DNA of 64,000 nucleotides from Pseudomonas sp. IB20 (GCF_009707325.1 NZ_CP046103.1:2837610-2901609), one strand, 5' to 3'; positions 38,124 to 48,971 are shown, counted from the stretch's first letter. Notes: generated by a model from the sequence alone, not told the origin. Numbers and translations: made by a program.

Positions 38124-38177
38124 TGAGACACCCCTGCGGTGGGGCTGGGCATACCCAGCCATACGGCGGGTGTCTCA
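38124..38177. promoter_or_regulatory. Palindromic candidate activator site upstream of fap
   Basis: TGAGACACCC (38124-38133) and GGGTGTCTCA (38168-38177) form a perfect 10-bp inverted repeat. Between them GGCTGGG-CATA-CCCAGCC (38143-38160) makes a second hairpin. The whole element lies about 75-130 bp upstream of the -24/-12 promoter of fapA, the normal position of an enhancer for a sigma-54 activator. A third half-like TGAAACACCC follows at about 38182. Confidence 0.6.
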
Positions 38178-38250
38178 ACGCTGAAACACCCTGGCCATCA
38201 CTTCGCCCCGCCTTAATCACAACCCACTGAATATCAACACAAAACCAAAA

Positions 38251-38268
38251 GCGGCACGCGTTCTGCTC
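38251..38268 (+). promoter_or_regulatory. Sigma-54 (-24/-12) promoter of the fap operon
   Basis: GCGGCACGCGTTCTGCTC contains the invariant GG (38253-38254) and GC (38265-38266) exactly ten bases apart, with the GGCACG and CTGC context of RpoN promoters. Transcription would begin near 38278, about 42 nt before the fapA GTG. A sigma-54 activator gene closes the cluster, which supports this reading. Confidence 0.75.
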
Positions 38269-38319
38269 TTTCCCTTACAGCGCTGTTTAGGGTCAGCGCG
38301 AAGAATAAGGAACACTGCC

Positions 38320-38775
38320 GTGGACACACACAATCCAGGCTCACTGAGCCTCCTGCTGATCAGCTGTGCATTGAGTGCCAGCGTGAGCTTTCCAGTGCTC
38401 GCGGCGGGCGACGGTGTGATCGTGGTCGAACGTCAGGTCCAGCCTTATTCGATCGGCCGTGCACGCGGCGTCGACCCCTACCCCACCACCGTCAATGCCA
38501 ACCCCTCTGCGCAAGTCTTCCGCGCGACCAGCAATGAGCTGAGCGACCACGACATCGCCGGTATCAGCAGTGGCTCAAGCATTACCCGCAGCATCATGCC
38601 CAATGGTGACATCACCGGTTTGAACAACATCGGCAGCGCCAACAACCTGGGTGCGGCCAGTGCAGCCGGCCACGGGGGTGGTAGCGCAATTGCGGGCACC
38701 GTCAACGGCGCGATCTCCAGCGGACTCGCCCCGTTGAACAACATCAGCGGCATGGTCGGGGGGGCAATGAAATGA
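38320..38775 (+). CDS. fapA: FapA, functional amyloid operon protein
   Basis: This protein of 151 residues has a signal peptide (about 1-29, ending VLAAG) and a Gly/Ser/Asn-rich mature part ([22 protein letters not shown]), matching FapA. FapA affects how FapB and FapC assemble into fibres and may act as a chaperone in the periplasm. The start is GTG with AAGGA nine bases upstream. Its last codons overlap the fapB start by four bases (ATGA). Confidence 0.9.
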   Translation: MDTHNPGSLSLLLISCALSASVSFPVLAAGDGVIVVERQVQPYSIGRARGVDPYPTTVNANPSAQVFRATSNELSDHDIAGISSGSSITRSIMPNGDITGLNNIGSANNLGAASAAGHGGGSAIAGTVNGAISSGLAPLNNISGMVGGAMK

Positions 38776-39338
38776 ATCGCTCCTGGATGCTTCTCGCAGC
38801 GTTCAGCTGCACAGCGGCGATGGCCGACAGCAGCAACAACAACGCAACTATCGACAACTCGGGCAGCCAGTACAACGGCGTGGCCTCGATCAACCAGGCC
38901 GCCGGCGACCAGCAACAGTTGAGCAATAACGTCGCCATCGCCGTGGGCCACAACGCCCAGGCCAACATCTCCGTCACCCAGAGAATCAGCGGTGCCGCCG
39001 CCGACCGCGCCTTGAACGCCAAGGCCGCGATCCAGGGCAACTCTTTCAGCAATGGCAACGGTGCACTGAGCGTCAACCAGTCGGCCGGGGCCCAGAACCA
39101 GATGATCAATGCCGTGCGTATCAGCCTCAGCGCTGGCCCGCAAAGCATCGACGACAGCGTCATGTCGCAACAGAACGTTGCGCTTGCAACCGACTCAGCG
39201 TTGACCCCTACCACTGGCAGCCGCCAGGTCGTTACCAGCGACCAGGCCTTCACCGGCAGCCGTGGAGTGGTTCAGGTCAACCAGAGCGCCGGGGTGGGGA
39301 ACCGAGTGGCTAACACCCTGAATGTACGACTCAACTGA
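38772..39338 (+). CDS. fapB: FapB, amyloid nucleator
   Basis: This protein of 188 residues has a short signal peptide (to about residue 18, AAMADS). Three imperfect repeats rich in Asn, Gln and Ala follow ([55 protein letters not shown]). FapB is thought to nucleate FapC polymerisation at the cell surface. The reading frame is intact, unlike that of fapC. Confidence 0.92.
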   Translation: MNRSWMLLAAFSCTAAMADSSNNNATIDNSGSQYNGVASINQAAGDQQQLSNNVAIAVGHNAQANISVTQRISGAAADRALNAKAAIQGNSFSNGNGALSVNQSAGAQNQMINAVRISLSAGPQSIDDSVMSQQNVALATDSALTPTTGSRQVVTSDQAFTGSRGVVQVNQSAGVGNRVANTLNVRLN

Positions 39339-39405
39339 TGGAGCTGAGTCGCTAGATAGACCGTACCAACACTTAACCAACTAATTAGAAGCAAGGAGAT
39401 ACACC

Positions 39406-40096
39406 ATGAAAACTACAATGGCTCTTAAACCACTGGCTTTCGCTCTCGCTGCGCTCATGGCTGTTGCTGCTCAAGCGGGTCAACCTCCTACCACGGCGGC
39501 GGCAACCACACTGGATGGTCGCCACCATGGATGGTCAAAGCAACCACGGCAACGTAGTGATCAATGACAAAACCAAAAACAACGCCTCCGCCAATGACTC
39601 CTACAACCACATCAGCGGCGTGGCCAACGGCAACGTGCTGAGCGGCGACAACAACCAAGGTAAAAACGATGTGGCTATCGTTGCCGGCGATGCCGACTTC
39701 GTGTTTGCCACCACCGGCACCGCACAATCGAATACCGGCAACCTGGTGGTCAACAGCGGCACCAAAAACAATGCTTCGCTCAACGACAGCGGCAACCACG
39801 CTTCGGGTGTGATTCAACTGAACGCCGCCTCGGGCACCTCCAACCAAGGCAGCAACAGCGTTGCAATCGCCTCGGGCAATGGCAACAGCGGCGCCGCCGC
39901 CGTTACCGGCGTGCAAGATGTATCGGGCAACCTGACCCTCAACCTGGCCAGCGGCCACGGCTGGAACACCAAACCGGTGGTCAACAACGCCAGCGTGAAC
40001 AACTCGATGAACTACAGCTCTGGGGTGTCGAACTCCAACGTTCTGTCGGGCAGCAACAACCAAGGTCAGAACAACGTAGCAATCACTCGCTTCTGA
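39406..40096 (+). pseudogene. fapC: fapC, major amyloid subunit, frameshifted after signal peptide
   Basis: ATG 39406 (AAGGAG upstream) opens a clean signal peptide ending AAQAG, but that frame stops at 39567. The amyloid body continues in the next frame from about 39524 to 40096. It holds three repeats (SNHGNVVINDKTKNNASAND, SNTGNLVVNSGTKNNASLND, and a last unit ending QGQNNVAITRF). Between them the third frame reads YHGGGNHTGWSPPWM, so two small indels (net +1, about 39480-39530) best explain the break. As written the signal peptide and fibre domain cannot be made as one protein. A local sequence error is the main alternative. Confidence 0.8.
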
Positions 40097-40104
40097 TCCT
40101 GATT

Positions 40105-40129
40105 GGGCCTTGGCAACAAGGCCCTTTTT
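40105..40129 (+). terminator. Internal terminator between fapC and fapD
   Basis: A 7-bp GGGCCTT/AAGGCCC stem with a 6-nt loop is followed by TTTTT. It lies 8 nt past the fapC stop and 30 nt before fapD. Partial read-through would lower fapDEF mRNA relative to fapABC. Confidence 0.75.
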
Positions 40130-40158
40130 ATTTCCAGTGTCCAGCAGGTCATACGATC

Positions 40159-40836
40159 ATGCGCCTCGTTGCCGTCCTTCTTTTGCTCGCACTCACCGGC
40201 CACGCCTTGGCGGGGCAAGTGGCAATCGTCATGCCCGGCGGTGGGTTGATGTACAAAAAGGTCGAAAGCATCCGCGAGCGCAAATTCGCCAACCTGGTGG
40301 AACAGAAAACCGATTTCAGCTGCGGTGCCGCCGCACTGGCGACCATCCTGCGCCAAGCCTATTGGATGGACGTGGATGAAGACCACGTCATCAAGGGCAT
40401 GCTGATCAACGCGGACCAGGATCTGGTCCGCACCCAGGGCTTCTCCATGCTTGACATGAAGCGCTATCTGGAAAGCATCCACATGCGCGCCAAGGGCTAC
40501 CGGATTACGCCTGAAGTGCTGATCACCGTGAAAGTGCCCGTGGTCGTGCTGCTGGAAATTCGCGGCTACAAGCACTTCGTGGTGTTGCAGCGTGCCGACA
40601 AGGAGTGGGTGTATATCGGCGACCCCGTGCTGGGTAACAAGCGCTATGCCAAGGACGACTTCGTTAAGGGCTGGAACGGCATTGTGTTCGCGGTGATCGG
40701 CGAGGGCTATGACAAGGCCAACGCCCTGCTCACGCCGCCCACCCCGCTGACCGCCAAGAACCAGCTGAACGAGTTCAGCCCGGTGCGCGACAGTGAATTG
40801 ATGGACTTCGGTTTCATCCAGAGCGACTTCTTCTAG
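40159..40836 (+). CDS. fapD: FapD, C39-type peptidase of the fap system
   Basis: This protein of 225 residues has a signal peptide (ending ALAG) and a C39 cysteine protease fold: Cys in DFSCGAAALATIL (near 52), His in YKHFVVLQR and Asp in GDPVLGNKRY. FapD is believed to process Fap components before or during secretion. The gene starts 62 bp after fapC, behind the internal terminator. All three catalytic residues are present. Confidence 0.92.
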   Translation: MRLVAVLLLLALTGHALAGQVAIVMPGGGLMYKKVESIRERKFANLVEQKTDFSCGAAALATILRQAYWMDVDEDHVIKGMLINADQDLVRTQGFSMLDMKRYLESIHMRAKGYRITPEVLITVKVPVVVLLEIRGYKHFVVLQRADKEWVYIGDPVLGNKRYAKDDFVKGWNGIVFAVIGEGYDKANALLTPPTPLTAKNQLNEFSPVRDSELMDFGFIQSDFF

Positions 40837-40873
40837 AGGCGCAATAAGGAGCAGGATGCTCCAGGAGCAAACG

Positions 40874-41623
40874 ATGAACACTCTCCGTTGGCTGACGGTC
40901 ATGTGCTTGGCAGCCTCAGCACCGGCTTACGCATCCTCCGCGTTCACGCCGATCGAACTCAAAGACTCGGAAATGGCTGACCTGCGCGGTCGTTATGTGA
41001 TGCCCGGACGGATCGTCAGCTTTGGCCTGGTGATGAGCAGCACCTGGACCAACGCCGCCGGTGCAACCGTCACCGGTACCGCCAATATGCAGGTCAACGC
41101 TTCCACCATCACCCCGCAGTTCTACGTGCAGATTACCGGCAACGACGGCACCGGCGTGGTCAAGCAGCCTAACGGCACCGGCACTGTGGTGGGCGGTGCG
41201 GGCCTGGGCACGGGCCAAGGCGTCACGCAAAGCGTGCGGGCGGCAGGTGACGGTAACACCGCCAATAACGGCGTCGACATCAATGTGACGAAAAACGGCC
41301 TGGCGCCGGCCAATTACGTGCAATCCGGGCAGGCCCTCGTTGCCGGCCAGCCGATTACCGGCGGCACGGCGGCCGGCCAAGTCACGGTCACGGCTAAAAA
41401 TGGCGGGCTGCAAATGGCGCTTCAGGCCAACAACAACCAGGGCAATGTGGTGCAGCAAATTGGCGGCGGCAATGTCCTGCAAGGCACGGTTATTCAAGGC
41501 AACAGCAATTTCGTGAACAACCTGACCCAACTCAATGTGGTGCTGGGCAACAACGGTTTGAACAACATCACCCAGAACCTGAATCTTGATCAACTCAAAG
41601 GCCTACGCCCTGCCGGTTATTGA
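40874..41623 (+). CDS. fapE: FapE, minor extracellular amyloid component
   Basis: This protein of 249 residues has a signal peptide (ending AYASS) and a long Asn/Gln/Gly-rich mature region (ALQANNNQGNVVQQIGGG, NNLTQLNVVLGNNGLNN), as in FapE, which is found with mature fibres. ATG 40874 is used because the signal peptide starts there and AGGAG is six bases upstream; ATG 40856 also has a site (AAGGAG) and adds six residues. The frame is intact. Confidence 0.88.
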   Translation: MNTLRWLTVMCLAASAPAYASSAFTPIELKDSEMADLRGRYVMPGRIVSFGLVMSSTWTNAAGATVTGTANMQVNASTITPQFYVQITGNDGTGVVKQPNGTGTVVGGAGLGTGQGVTQSVRAAGDGNTANNGVDINVTKNGLAPANYVQSGQALVAGQPITGGTAAGQVTVTAKNGGLQMALQANNNQGNVVQQIGGGNVLQGTVIQGNSNFVNNLTQLNVVLGNNGLNNITQNLNLDQLKGLRPAGY

Positions 41624-41672
41624 ACTACGCTGAGCCACGACACTTACGCATTAGAAAGGGACGGCTTATTTC

Positions 41673-42942
41673 ATGCATCGATCGTTATCGTTACGTGCCG
41701 TGATTTGTTTGAGTACGCTCCTACCCGCATCCGTGCTGTATGCCGCGCCGGATACGGATATCGAGACGTTGAAACAGGAACTGCTGGAGCTCAAACAGCG
41801 TTATGAAGTGCAGCAAAAAGCACTGGCCGTATTGGAGCAACGCGTAAGACAAGTAGAAGATCAACCTGCCACGCCGGCACCCAAACGCTTGGCCAAATCA
41901 CCTGCCGACTTCCAGAAAGGCGGCACCACTGTCGCCGGCAATACACGCGGGGTCGGCGCTGCTGCAGCTTCTGGCGGCGCAGCGGGTGGCAGTTCCTACG
42001 GGCAAAACCTGAAGGACGACTCGGCGCCGGCACAAAGTGTGAGCAACTTGTACAACGAGGCCAGCGGCTTTTTCGGCAACGGCAAGTTCAGCTTTGAAAC
42101 CGGCATCACCTATGCGCGCTACGACGCGCGCCAGTTGTCGCTCAACGGCTTTCTGGCACTGGACTCGATCTTCCTCGGCAATATCAACCTGGACCGGATC
42201 AAGTCAGACAGCTGGACCCTGGACCTCACCGGCCGCTACAACCTGGACAACCGCTGGCAGTTCGACCTGAACGTGCCGGTGGTGTACCGCGAAGCGACCT
42301 ACCAGTCCGGTGGTGCCGGCGGCGATGCCAAAAACACCTCGGAAGGCTCGGTCACCCGAGACCCAACCATCGGCGATGTCAATTTCGGCATTGCGTATAA
42401 GTTCCTCGATGAGAGTGCCAACCTGCCGGACGCGGTGGTGTCATTGCGGGTCAAGGCGCCGACCGGCAAGGAACCGTATGGCATCAAGCTGATTGAGCAA
42501 GCCGGCAACGATAACCTCGCGATACCGGAAAGCCTGCCAACCGGTAACGGTGTGTGGTCGGTGACGCCGGGCATTTCCCTGGTCAAGACGTTCGATCCCG
42601 CGGTGCTGTTCGGTTCGCTGTCCTACACCCATAACTTCGAGGATTCGTTCAGCGACATCAACCCCAACGTCAACCAGAAAACCCCCGGTAAAGTCAGCCT
42701 GGGTGACAGCTTCCAGTTCGGTGTGGGCGTCGCTTTCGCCCTCAACGAGAAGATGAGTATGTCGTTCTCGGTGTCCGACCTGGTGCAACGTAAAAGCAGG
42801 GTCAAGCAGAGTGGCCAGGATTGGCAATCGGTGGTCTCCAGCGATGCGAACGCCGGTTATTTCAACGTCGGCATGACCATTGCGGCGTCGGAGAACCTGA
42901 CGATTGTGCCGAACCTGTCCATTGTAACCGTATTACTTCTAG
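41673..42942 (+). pseudogene. fapF: fapF, outer-membrane secretion barrel, 3' end damaged
   Basis: The signal peptide (ending VLYAA), a coiled coil (residues 30-60, trimer-forming plug region), a linker and a beta-barrel up to about residue 417 (VPNLSI) match FapF, the trimeric pore that exports FapB, FapC and FapE. FapF is normally near 430 residues. Here the expected aromatic end PYYF-stop (CCG TAT TAC TTC TAG, 42928-42942) is present but in the +1 frame, so a small internal deletion right after codon 417 is likely. The unshifted frame stays open to 43904, antisense to the neighbouring regulator and past the terminator, so a usable stop is lost. Barrel closure would be lost; a sequencing error is the alternative. 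Confidence 0.8.
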
Positions 42943-42976
42943 GGACAGCCGGGCGCGGAGCGTCCCTGGCCACAAA

Positions 42977-43016
42977 GAAAAGCCCCGCAACGATAAGGGT
43001 CGTTGCGGGGCTTTTC
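42977..43016. terminator. Bidirectional terminator between fapF and the activator
   Basis: A 17-bp perfect stem (42977-42993 with 43000-43016) encloses a 6-nt loop, and both arms end in A/T runs. It lies between convergent fapF and the sigma-54 activator and serves both. Confidence 0.9.
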
Positions 43017-43028
43017 GGTTTACCCGCC

Positions 43029-44354
43029 CTAGCGGATCTGGTGTTTGTGCAGCAACCGGTAGAAGGTCGGCCGGGAAACCCCCAGCACACGGGCCGCGAC
43101 ACTCAGGTTGTCGCTGTGCCGGTTGAGCACATCGCACAGCGCCTGACGTTCGGCGCGGTGCTTGTAATCTTCCAGTGTAGCCATCGGTGGCGCGATTGCC
43201 TGCTCAACTTGCAGCCCCAGATCAACGGCTTCGATCTGCCGCCCTTCCGCCAGCACCAAGCCACGGCGTACACGGTTGGCCAACTCGCGCACATTGCCCG
43301 GCCACGGGTGTTGCCCCATCGCCACCAGCGCATCTTCGCTGAAACTGCGTGGGCGACGCCCGGTTTCCTGGCTGTAAAAGCGCGAAAAGTGATTGGCCAG
43401 CATCGCCACGTCGCCATGGCGCTCACGCAGCGGCGCGGTAATCACCTGCAGGACATTGAGCCGGTAATACAAGTCTTCACGAAAAGTGCCCTTCGCTACC
43501 GCCGCTTCCAGGTCGACGTGTGTCGCCGCCAGTACGCGCACATCCACCGGGATGGGCTGGCTGCCGCCGACGCGTTCGATTTGTTTTTCCTGCAGAAAAC
43601 GCAGCAGGTTGGCTTGCAGTTCCATCGGCAAATCGCCGATCTCGTCAAGGAACAGCGTGCCACCGTGGGCCGCCTCAATGCGCCCGACCTTGCGCTGGTG
43701 CGCGCCGGTAAACGCACCTTTTTCATGGCCGAACAGCTCGGACTGAATCAAGTGTTCGGGGATCGCGCCGCAGTTGATCGCGACAAATGGCTTGGCATGC
43801 CGCTGGGATTGACGATGCAGGGTCTTGGCCACCAGCTCTTTACCGGTGCCGCTGTCGCCGCGAATCAGTACCGGCGATTCGGTGGGCGCAAGCTTAGCCA
43901 GTAATTTACGCAGTTCACGGATGGGTCGGCTGTCGCCGAGCAGTTCATGTTCCGGCTCGTCGACCAGCGCGTAGCCTTTGCCGCGCAGGCGTGCCATGCC
44001 GAACGCACGCCCCAGCGTGACCTGCACGCGTGCCACATCAAAAGGCAATGTGTGGAAGTCGAAAAACCATTCGCAGACAAAATCACCGACTTTTTGCAGA
44101 CGCAGAACATCCGGGCTGAGCACGGCGATCCATTCGGTACCGCTGCGGCTGATCAATTCCTTGACCGCTTCTGGGCGTTCAAGGTGCTCGGGCTGCAAGC
44201 GCAGCAAGCCCACATCACACGAGCGATCGCCCACCGCACCTAGGGCACAGCTGTCCACTTCCCACCCGGCGGTGCGCAGGCCGGGCAATAGCCCATGGCA
44301 GTCGTCACAGGGATCGACCACCAGCAGGCGACGTTGGGCAGGTGTAACAACCAT
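43029..44354 (-). CDS. Sigma-54-dependent activator next to fap
   Basis: This protein of 441 residues has an N-terminal VpsR-like receiver fold. A AAA+ sigma-54 activator domain follows with Walker A GDSGTGKE, the sigma-54 contact loop GAFTGA and Walker [14 protein letters not shown] Fis-type helix-turn-helix ends it ([20 protein letters not shown]). It is convergent with the fap operon, whose promoter is of the -24/-12 type, so it is the likely activator (inference). The receiver has VVDPCDD near the start but its phosphorylation site is not obvious. AAGGA precedes the ATG. Confidence 0.9.
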   Translation of the reverse strand: MVVTPAQRRLLVVDPCDDCHGLLPGLRTAGWEVDSCALGAVGDRSCDVGLLRLQPEHLERPEAVKELISRSGTEWIAVLSPDVLRLQKVGDFVCEWFFDFHTLPFDVARVQVTLGRAFGMARLRGKGYALVDEPEHELLGDSRPIRELRKLLAKLAPTESPVLIRGDSGTGKELVAKTLHRQSQRHAKPFVAINCGAIPEHLIQSELFGHEKGAFTGAHQRKVGRIEAAHGGTLFLDEIGDLPMELQANLLRFLQEKQIERVGGSQPIPVDVRVLAATHVDLEAAVAKGTFREDLYYRLNVLQVITAPLRERHGDVAMLANHFSRFYSQETGRRPRSFSEDALVAMGQHPWPGNVRELANRVRRGLVLAEGRQIEAVDLGLQVEQAIAPPMATLEDYKHRAERQALCDVLNRHSDNLSVAARVLGVSRPTFYRLLHKHQIR

Positions 44355-44698
44355 GACTATTCCTTGGCGCCAGAATTATTAAAGTTATTTAGAAACAATG
44401 GTTTGTGATGCCTGGCGCTAACACTAGCAAGGTATTGACGCGCGACTTGTACCGTTTCGCTATAAGTGTTGGCAAAAAGCCACCTCCCGGACTTTTCGAC
44501 TAAAAACTAGAGGCGCGCCGAAACGTTCATTCAGCTTCCAAAACAGCCGCTTACATGACGTTAATCACGGAAAGTTAAAATTTCTTGCTCTAGGATGTGA
44601 CCCGTACCCCGCCATCGTGCATCAGTACAAGTAACTAGCCGTTTGGCTCGCCCAACCGACGGCACTCACTTGAATGGGCATTTAGAGAGAACACCCAC
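44355..44698. other. Divergent intergenic region
   Basis: This gap of 344 bp separates the activator from the small gene at 44699. It must hold both promoters. A rightward TTGACG (44435-44440) with TATAAG (44461-44466) has a 20-bp spacer, too long for a good sigma-70 site. No REP, RNA gene or terminator was seen. Confidence 0.4.
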
Positions 44699-44959
44699 AT
44701 GAACGCCCCGCTCCGCATCAACGAAGCTCTTTTGATCGCAGACCGTGCTTTCCAGCCCTTTCAGTGCGTGGCCTGGCACGATGGCAATGGCGCCCTCAGC
44801 CTGAGCGTCATCGACCGTACCAATACCCGTATCGGCAGCAAACAACTGTCTTCGAGTGCCTATACCGACCCGGCGCAACTGGAAGATTTGTTGTTGCAGG
44901 CGCGCGCCGAACTCGACAAAGATGGCCATCAGTTGCAATCGTGGGCAATGCCGAAGTAA
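44699..44959 (+). CDS. Small conserved hypothetical protein
   Basis: This protein of 86 residues (MNAPLRINEALLIADRAFQP) is soluble, without a signal peptide, and has a mixed strand/helix pattern with a helical C-terminus. No domain name is recognised. AGAGAG stands 12-15 bases upstream. It is flanked by convergent genes and looks monocistronic. Confidence 0.7.
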   Translation: MNAPLRINEALLIADRAFQPFQCVAWHDGNGALSLSVIDRTNTRIGSKQLSSSAYTDPAQLEDLLLQARAELDKDGHQLQSWAMPK

Positions 44960-45049
44960 TGCGAGGCAGCAACTTGCGATCATTGTCTGCAAGCAGAAAC
45001 AATGATCGCAAGTTCGCTGTTAGAGCGTGGCCAATTCAAACTGGCGCAG

Positions 45050-45874
45050 TTACTTCTGCGCGAGAATAAACCGCTCGATAGCTTCGGCTGCGCCATCCTC
45101 GATATTACTGCCGGTGACGACGCTGGCTTGACGCTTGACCACTTCTTCGGCCTGGCCCATGGCAATCGACAACCCTGCCACGTGAAACATCGCCGGGTCG
45201 TTGCCACCGTCACCGATGGCCAGCGTTTGCTCAAGCGGCACCCCAAGGTGCGCCGCCAGGGTCTTCAGGGCTTCACCCTTGTTGGCGAGCATGGCGGTCA
45301 CGTCCAGGTACACCGGTTGTGAGCGCGACACATGCGCCAACCCTTCGACCTTGGGTTGCAGCTGTGCTTCCAGCTCTTTGAGCAATTGCGTGTTGTGACT
45401 GGCGGCGACGATCTTGTCGACTCGATCCAGGTACGGCTCGAAACTCTCGACCACCACCGGCCCGTAGCCCAAGCCATCCGCTTCCCGCGCGACCATAGGG
45501 CCAGGCGGGTCACGGCGCAGCCAATCACCGTCGGCAAACAGCCAGACTTCTACGTCCGGCTCTGCGCTGAACAGCGCCAGCGCAACCAATGCCGCGTCTG
45601 CCGGCAGATGATGCGCCAGCAGTATGCTGCCATCGGGGTTGACCAACGTACCGCCATTAAAGCCCGCTACCGGCACATCAATGCCAAACGCTTCGACCAT
45701 CTGCATCATGGCCTTGGGCGGCCGCCCGCTGGCCAAGCTGAAGAACACCCCGGCTTCGCGCAAAGCGCGCACCGTGTCGATGGTGCGCTGGCTAGGCGTG
45801 TGGTCAGCGCGCAGCAACGTGCCGTCCATATCACTCAGTACAAACCGGATGGGATGGATCGCGGCGTCACTCAT
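45050..45874 (-). CDS. HAD-superfamily (Cof-type) sugar phosphatase
   Basis: This protein of 274 residues shows the four HAD motifs: DMDGTLL, S/T at LASGRP, K near KGEALKTL and the GDGGNDPAM metal motif. It has the large C2 cap of Cof-type phosphatases, which remove phosphate from sugar phosphates, pyridoxal phosphate or flavin precursors. Its start overlaps the zwf stop by four bases (ATGA), suggesting it is made with the pentose-phosphate enzymes. The substrate is unknown. Confidence 0.88.
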   Translation of the reverse strand: MSDAAIHPIRFVLSDMDGTLLRADHTPSQRTIDTVRALREAGVFFSLASGRPPKAMMQMVEAFGIDVPVAGFNGGTLVNPDGSILLAHHLPADAALVALALFSAEPDVEVWLFADGDWLRRDPPGPMVAREADGLGYGPVVVESFEPYLDRVDKIVAASHNTQLLKELEAQLQPKVEGLAHVSRSQPVYLDVTAMLANKGEALKTLAAHLGVPLEQTLAIGDGGNDPAMFHVAGLSIAMGQAEEVVKRQASVVTGSNIEDGAAEAIERFILAQK

Positions 45875-47390
45875 CCGAGGCTATGCCAGGTGCGGCCATC
45901 GCGGGCCAGCAAGGCATCGGCAGCGGCCGGGCCATCTTCACCGGCCTTGTAGGCCTGGATACCGTCGTCTTCTTTCCAGGCATCCAGGAACGGCTGCACC
46001 GCACGCCAGCCGTTTTCGATGTTGTCGGCGCGCTGGAACAGGGTCTGATCACCGGTCATACAGTCGTAGATCAGGGTTTCGTAACCCGTAGACGGCTGCA
46101 TCTCGAAGAAGTCCTTGTAGTCGAAACCCAACTCGATATTGGCCATTTCCAGGGTCGGCCCAGGTTTTTTCGCCAACAGGTCGAACCACATGCCTTCGTT
46201 CGGCTGGATCTGGATTTTGAGGTAGGTGGGCTTGAGCTCATCCACTTCGGTATCGCGGAACTGCGCGTAGGGCGCGTGCTTGAAGCAGATCACGATTTCA
46301 GTGTCGCGAATGCTCATGCGCTTGCCGGTGCGCAGGTAGAACGGCACGCCGACCCAGCGCCAGTTGTCGATCATCACCTTGAGGGCCACGAACGTCTCGG
46401 TGCTGCTGTCGGGCGCGACGTTGGCTTCTTCGCGGTAACCGGGAAGCGCCTTGCCGCCGATCTGGCCGGCGGTGTACTGGCCGCGTACCGAGTTAGCCCG
46501 CGCATCTTCCAGTGACCAGGGCCGGATGGCCCCGACGACCTTGGCTTTCTCACCGCGTACCGCATCGGCGCCAAACGCTGCCGGCGGCTCCATGGCGACC
46601 ATCGCCAGCAGCTGGAACAGGTGGTTGGGCACCATGTCGCGCAGGGTGCCGGTTTTTTCGAAGAAATTACCCCGGGTTTCCACGCCGACGGTTTCCGCCG
46701 CGGTGATTTGCACGTGGTCGATGTAATGGTTGTTCCAGAACGCTTCGAACAGCACGTTGGAGAAACGGCTGATGAGAATGTTCTGCACCGTTTCCTTGCC
46801 CAGGTAATGGTCGATGCGATAGATCTGCTTCTCGCTCATCACTTTGAGCAGGCACGCGTTCAGCGCTTCAGCGGTGGCGAGGTCAGAGCCGAACGGCTTT
46901 TCGATCACCACACGACGGAACGCGTCATCGGTTTCGTTGAGCAAACCGGCGCTGCCCAGGCGCTGCACCACTTCACTGAAGAAGCGCGGTGCAGTGGCCA
47001 GGTAGAACACCGCGTTACCGGTGCCGCTGTCGGCGATTTTCTTGCTGATGTCGGCATAGGTGCTGTCGTCGAGGAAGTCACCCTCGACGTAGCTGATACC
47101 TTTGGCCAACTGCGCCCACAGCTCAGGGTCCAGGGCGTTGTCGGCATTGCCCTTGACCTTGCTCGCGGCCTCGGTGCGGATGAAATCCTCGAGCTTCTTG
47201 GCGAAGTCGGCGTCACTGATGGCGTTGTGATCAACGCCGACAATGCGCAGGCCATCGCCCAGCAGCCCGTCACGACTCAGGTTGTAAAGCGCAGGCATCA
47301 GCAGGCGCTTGACCAGGTCGCCATGGGCGCCAAACAGAAACAGCGTGGTGGGTGGAGCGGGTTCGGCCTTGGGTTTCTTGCCGTTAACGG

Positions 47391-47394
<4 letters not shown>
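45871..47394 (-). CDS. zwfB: Glucose-6-phosphate 1-dehydrogenase (zwf paralogue)
   Basis: This protein of 507 residues is a glucose-6-phosphate dehydrogenase with the coenzyme loop GAHGDLVKR, where GxxGDLxxR marks the NAD(P) site. The catalytic region [13 protein letters not shown] carries Lys and His. It makes 6-phosphogluconolactone for the pentose-phosphate route. It is paired with gnd, like zwfB-gnd of P. putida, rather than with hexR-zwf-pgl-eda, so it is probably a secondary isoform. Stop/start overlaps join it with gnd and the HAD gene. Confidence 0.93.
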
Positions 47395-48374
<980 letters not shown>

Positions 48375-48643
48375 GTGCTGATGCTCCTAACTGCTAAAAA
48401 ATGTGTGACATAGTTTATAGCGCAATGAGGCTAATGAGGGTTAGTCCAGAGCAGATCCGTGTAGTTTCATGACAAAAAAATAGCCATCGTTTCAGCATCA
48501 CGGCCCAAAAAGTCACAAGACCATCAAAAATAAAAAAGTTCCCTTGATTCAAAAAAGAATTCAGAATTGCTTCCGACTGTTGTCGAGAACCTTGATTCAA
48601 GCGTTCCGGCACCGCGATCTACCGGCTATTTGCGAGGTAAGCA

Positions 48644-48820
48644 ATGAGCACAGCACAGATGACCCGCCCGCCACAGACCCTCTACGTCAGCGTCCGACGC
48701 GATGAATTGCGCCAGTTGAAAGACGAGCGCGATCAGTTGCAGCAGGAAGTGCTGCGCCTGCGCTCACACCTTCAAGCCCAAATCAACCTAGCCTCCGGCA
48801 CCCAGCCCGCCCTTTGCTGA
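48644..48820 (+). CDS. 58-residue coiled-coil protein
   Basis: ATG 48644 has GAGGTAAG upstream and opens a 58-codon frame ending in TGA at 48820. The protein MSTAQMTRPPQ... contains a strong Lys/Glu/Gln/Leu heptad stretch (ELRQLKDERDQLQQEVLRL), predicted as a short coiled coil. It has no signal peptide. Codon use matches neighbouring genes. It lies between gnd and the phosphoethanolamine transferase, on the strand of the latter. The role is unknown; a dimeric regulator or scaffold is possible. Confidence 0.65.
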   Translation: MSTAQMTRPPQTLYVSVRRDELRQLKDERDQLQQEVLRLRSHLQAQINLASGTQPALC

Positions 48821-48971
48821 ACGTAAGCTGAACGAACCGTTCAGGAATAACTCACAAAGTTTTCACATCTTCCTCCCGATACTCCCGCCGAAAAGGGCCG
48901 CCCACGTGCGGTGGCCCTCTGTTGCGCGCATTCCTGCGCGACGACTGGCAATTATCGGGTTGGAGCGCTGG

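Noticed and set aside
42943-43904. A long C-terminal extension of FapF as a real fusion protein
   Set aside because: It is antisense to a well-conserved sigma-54 activator and begins inside the terminator; loss of the native stop explains it better.
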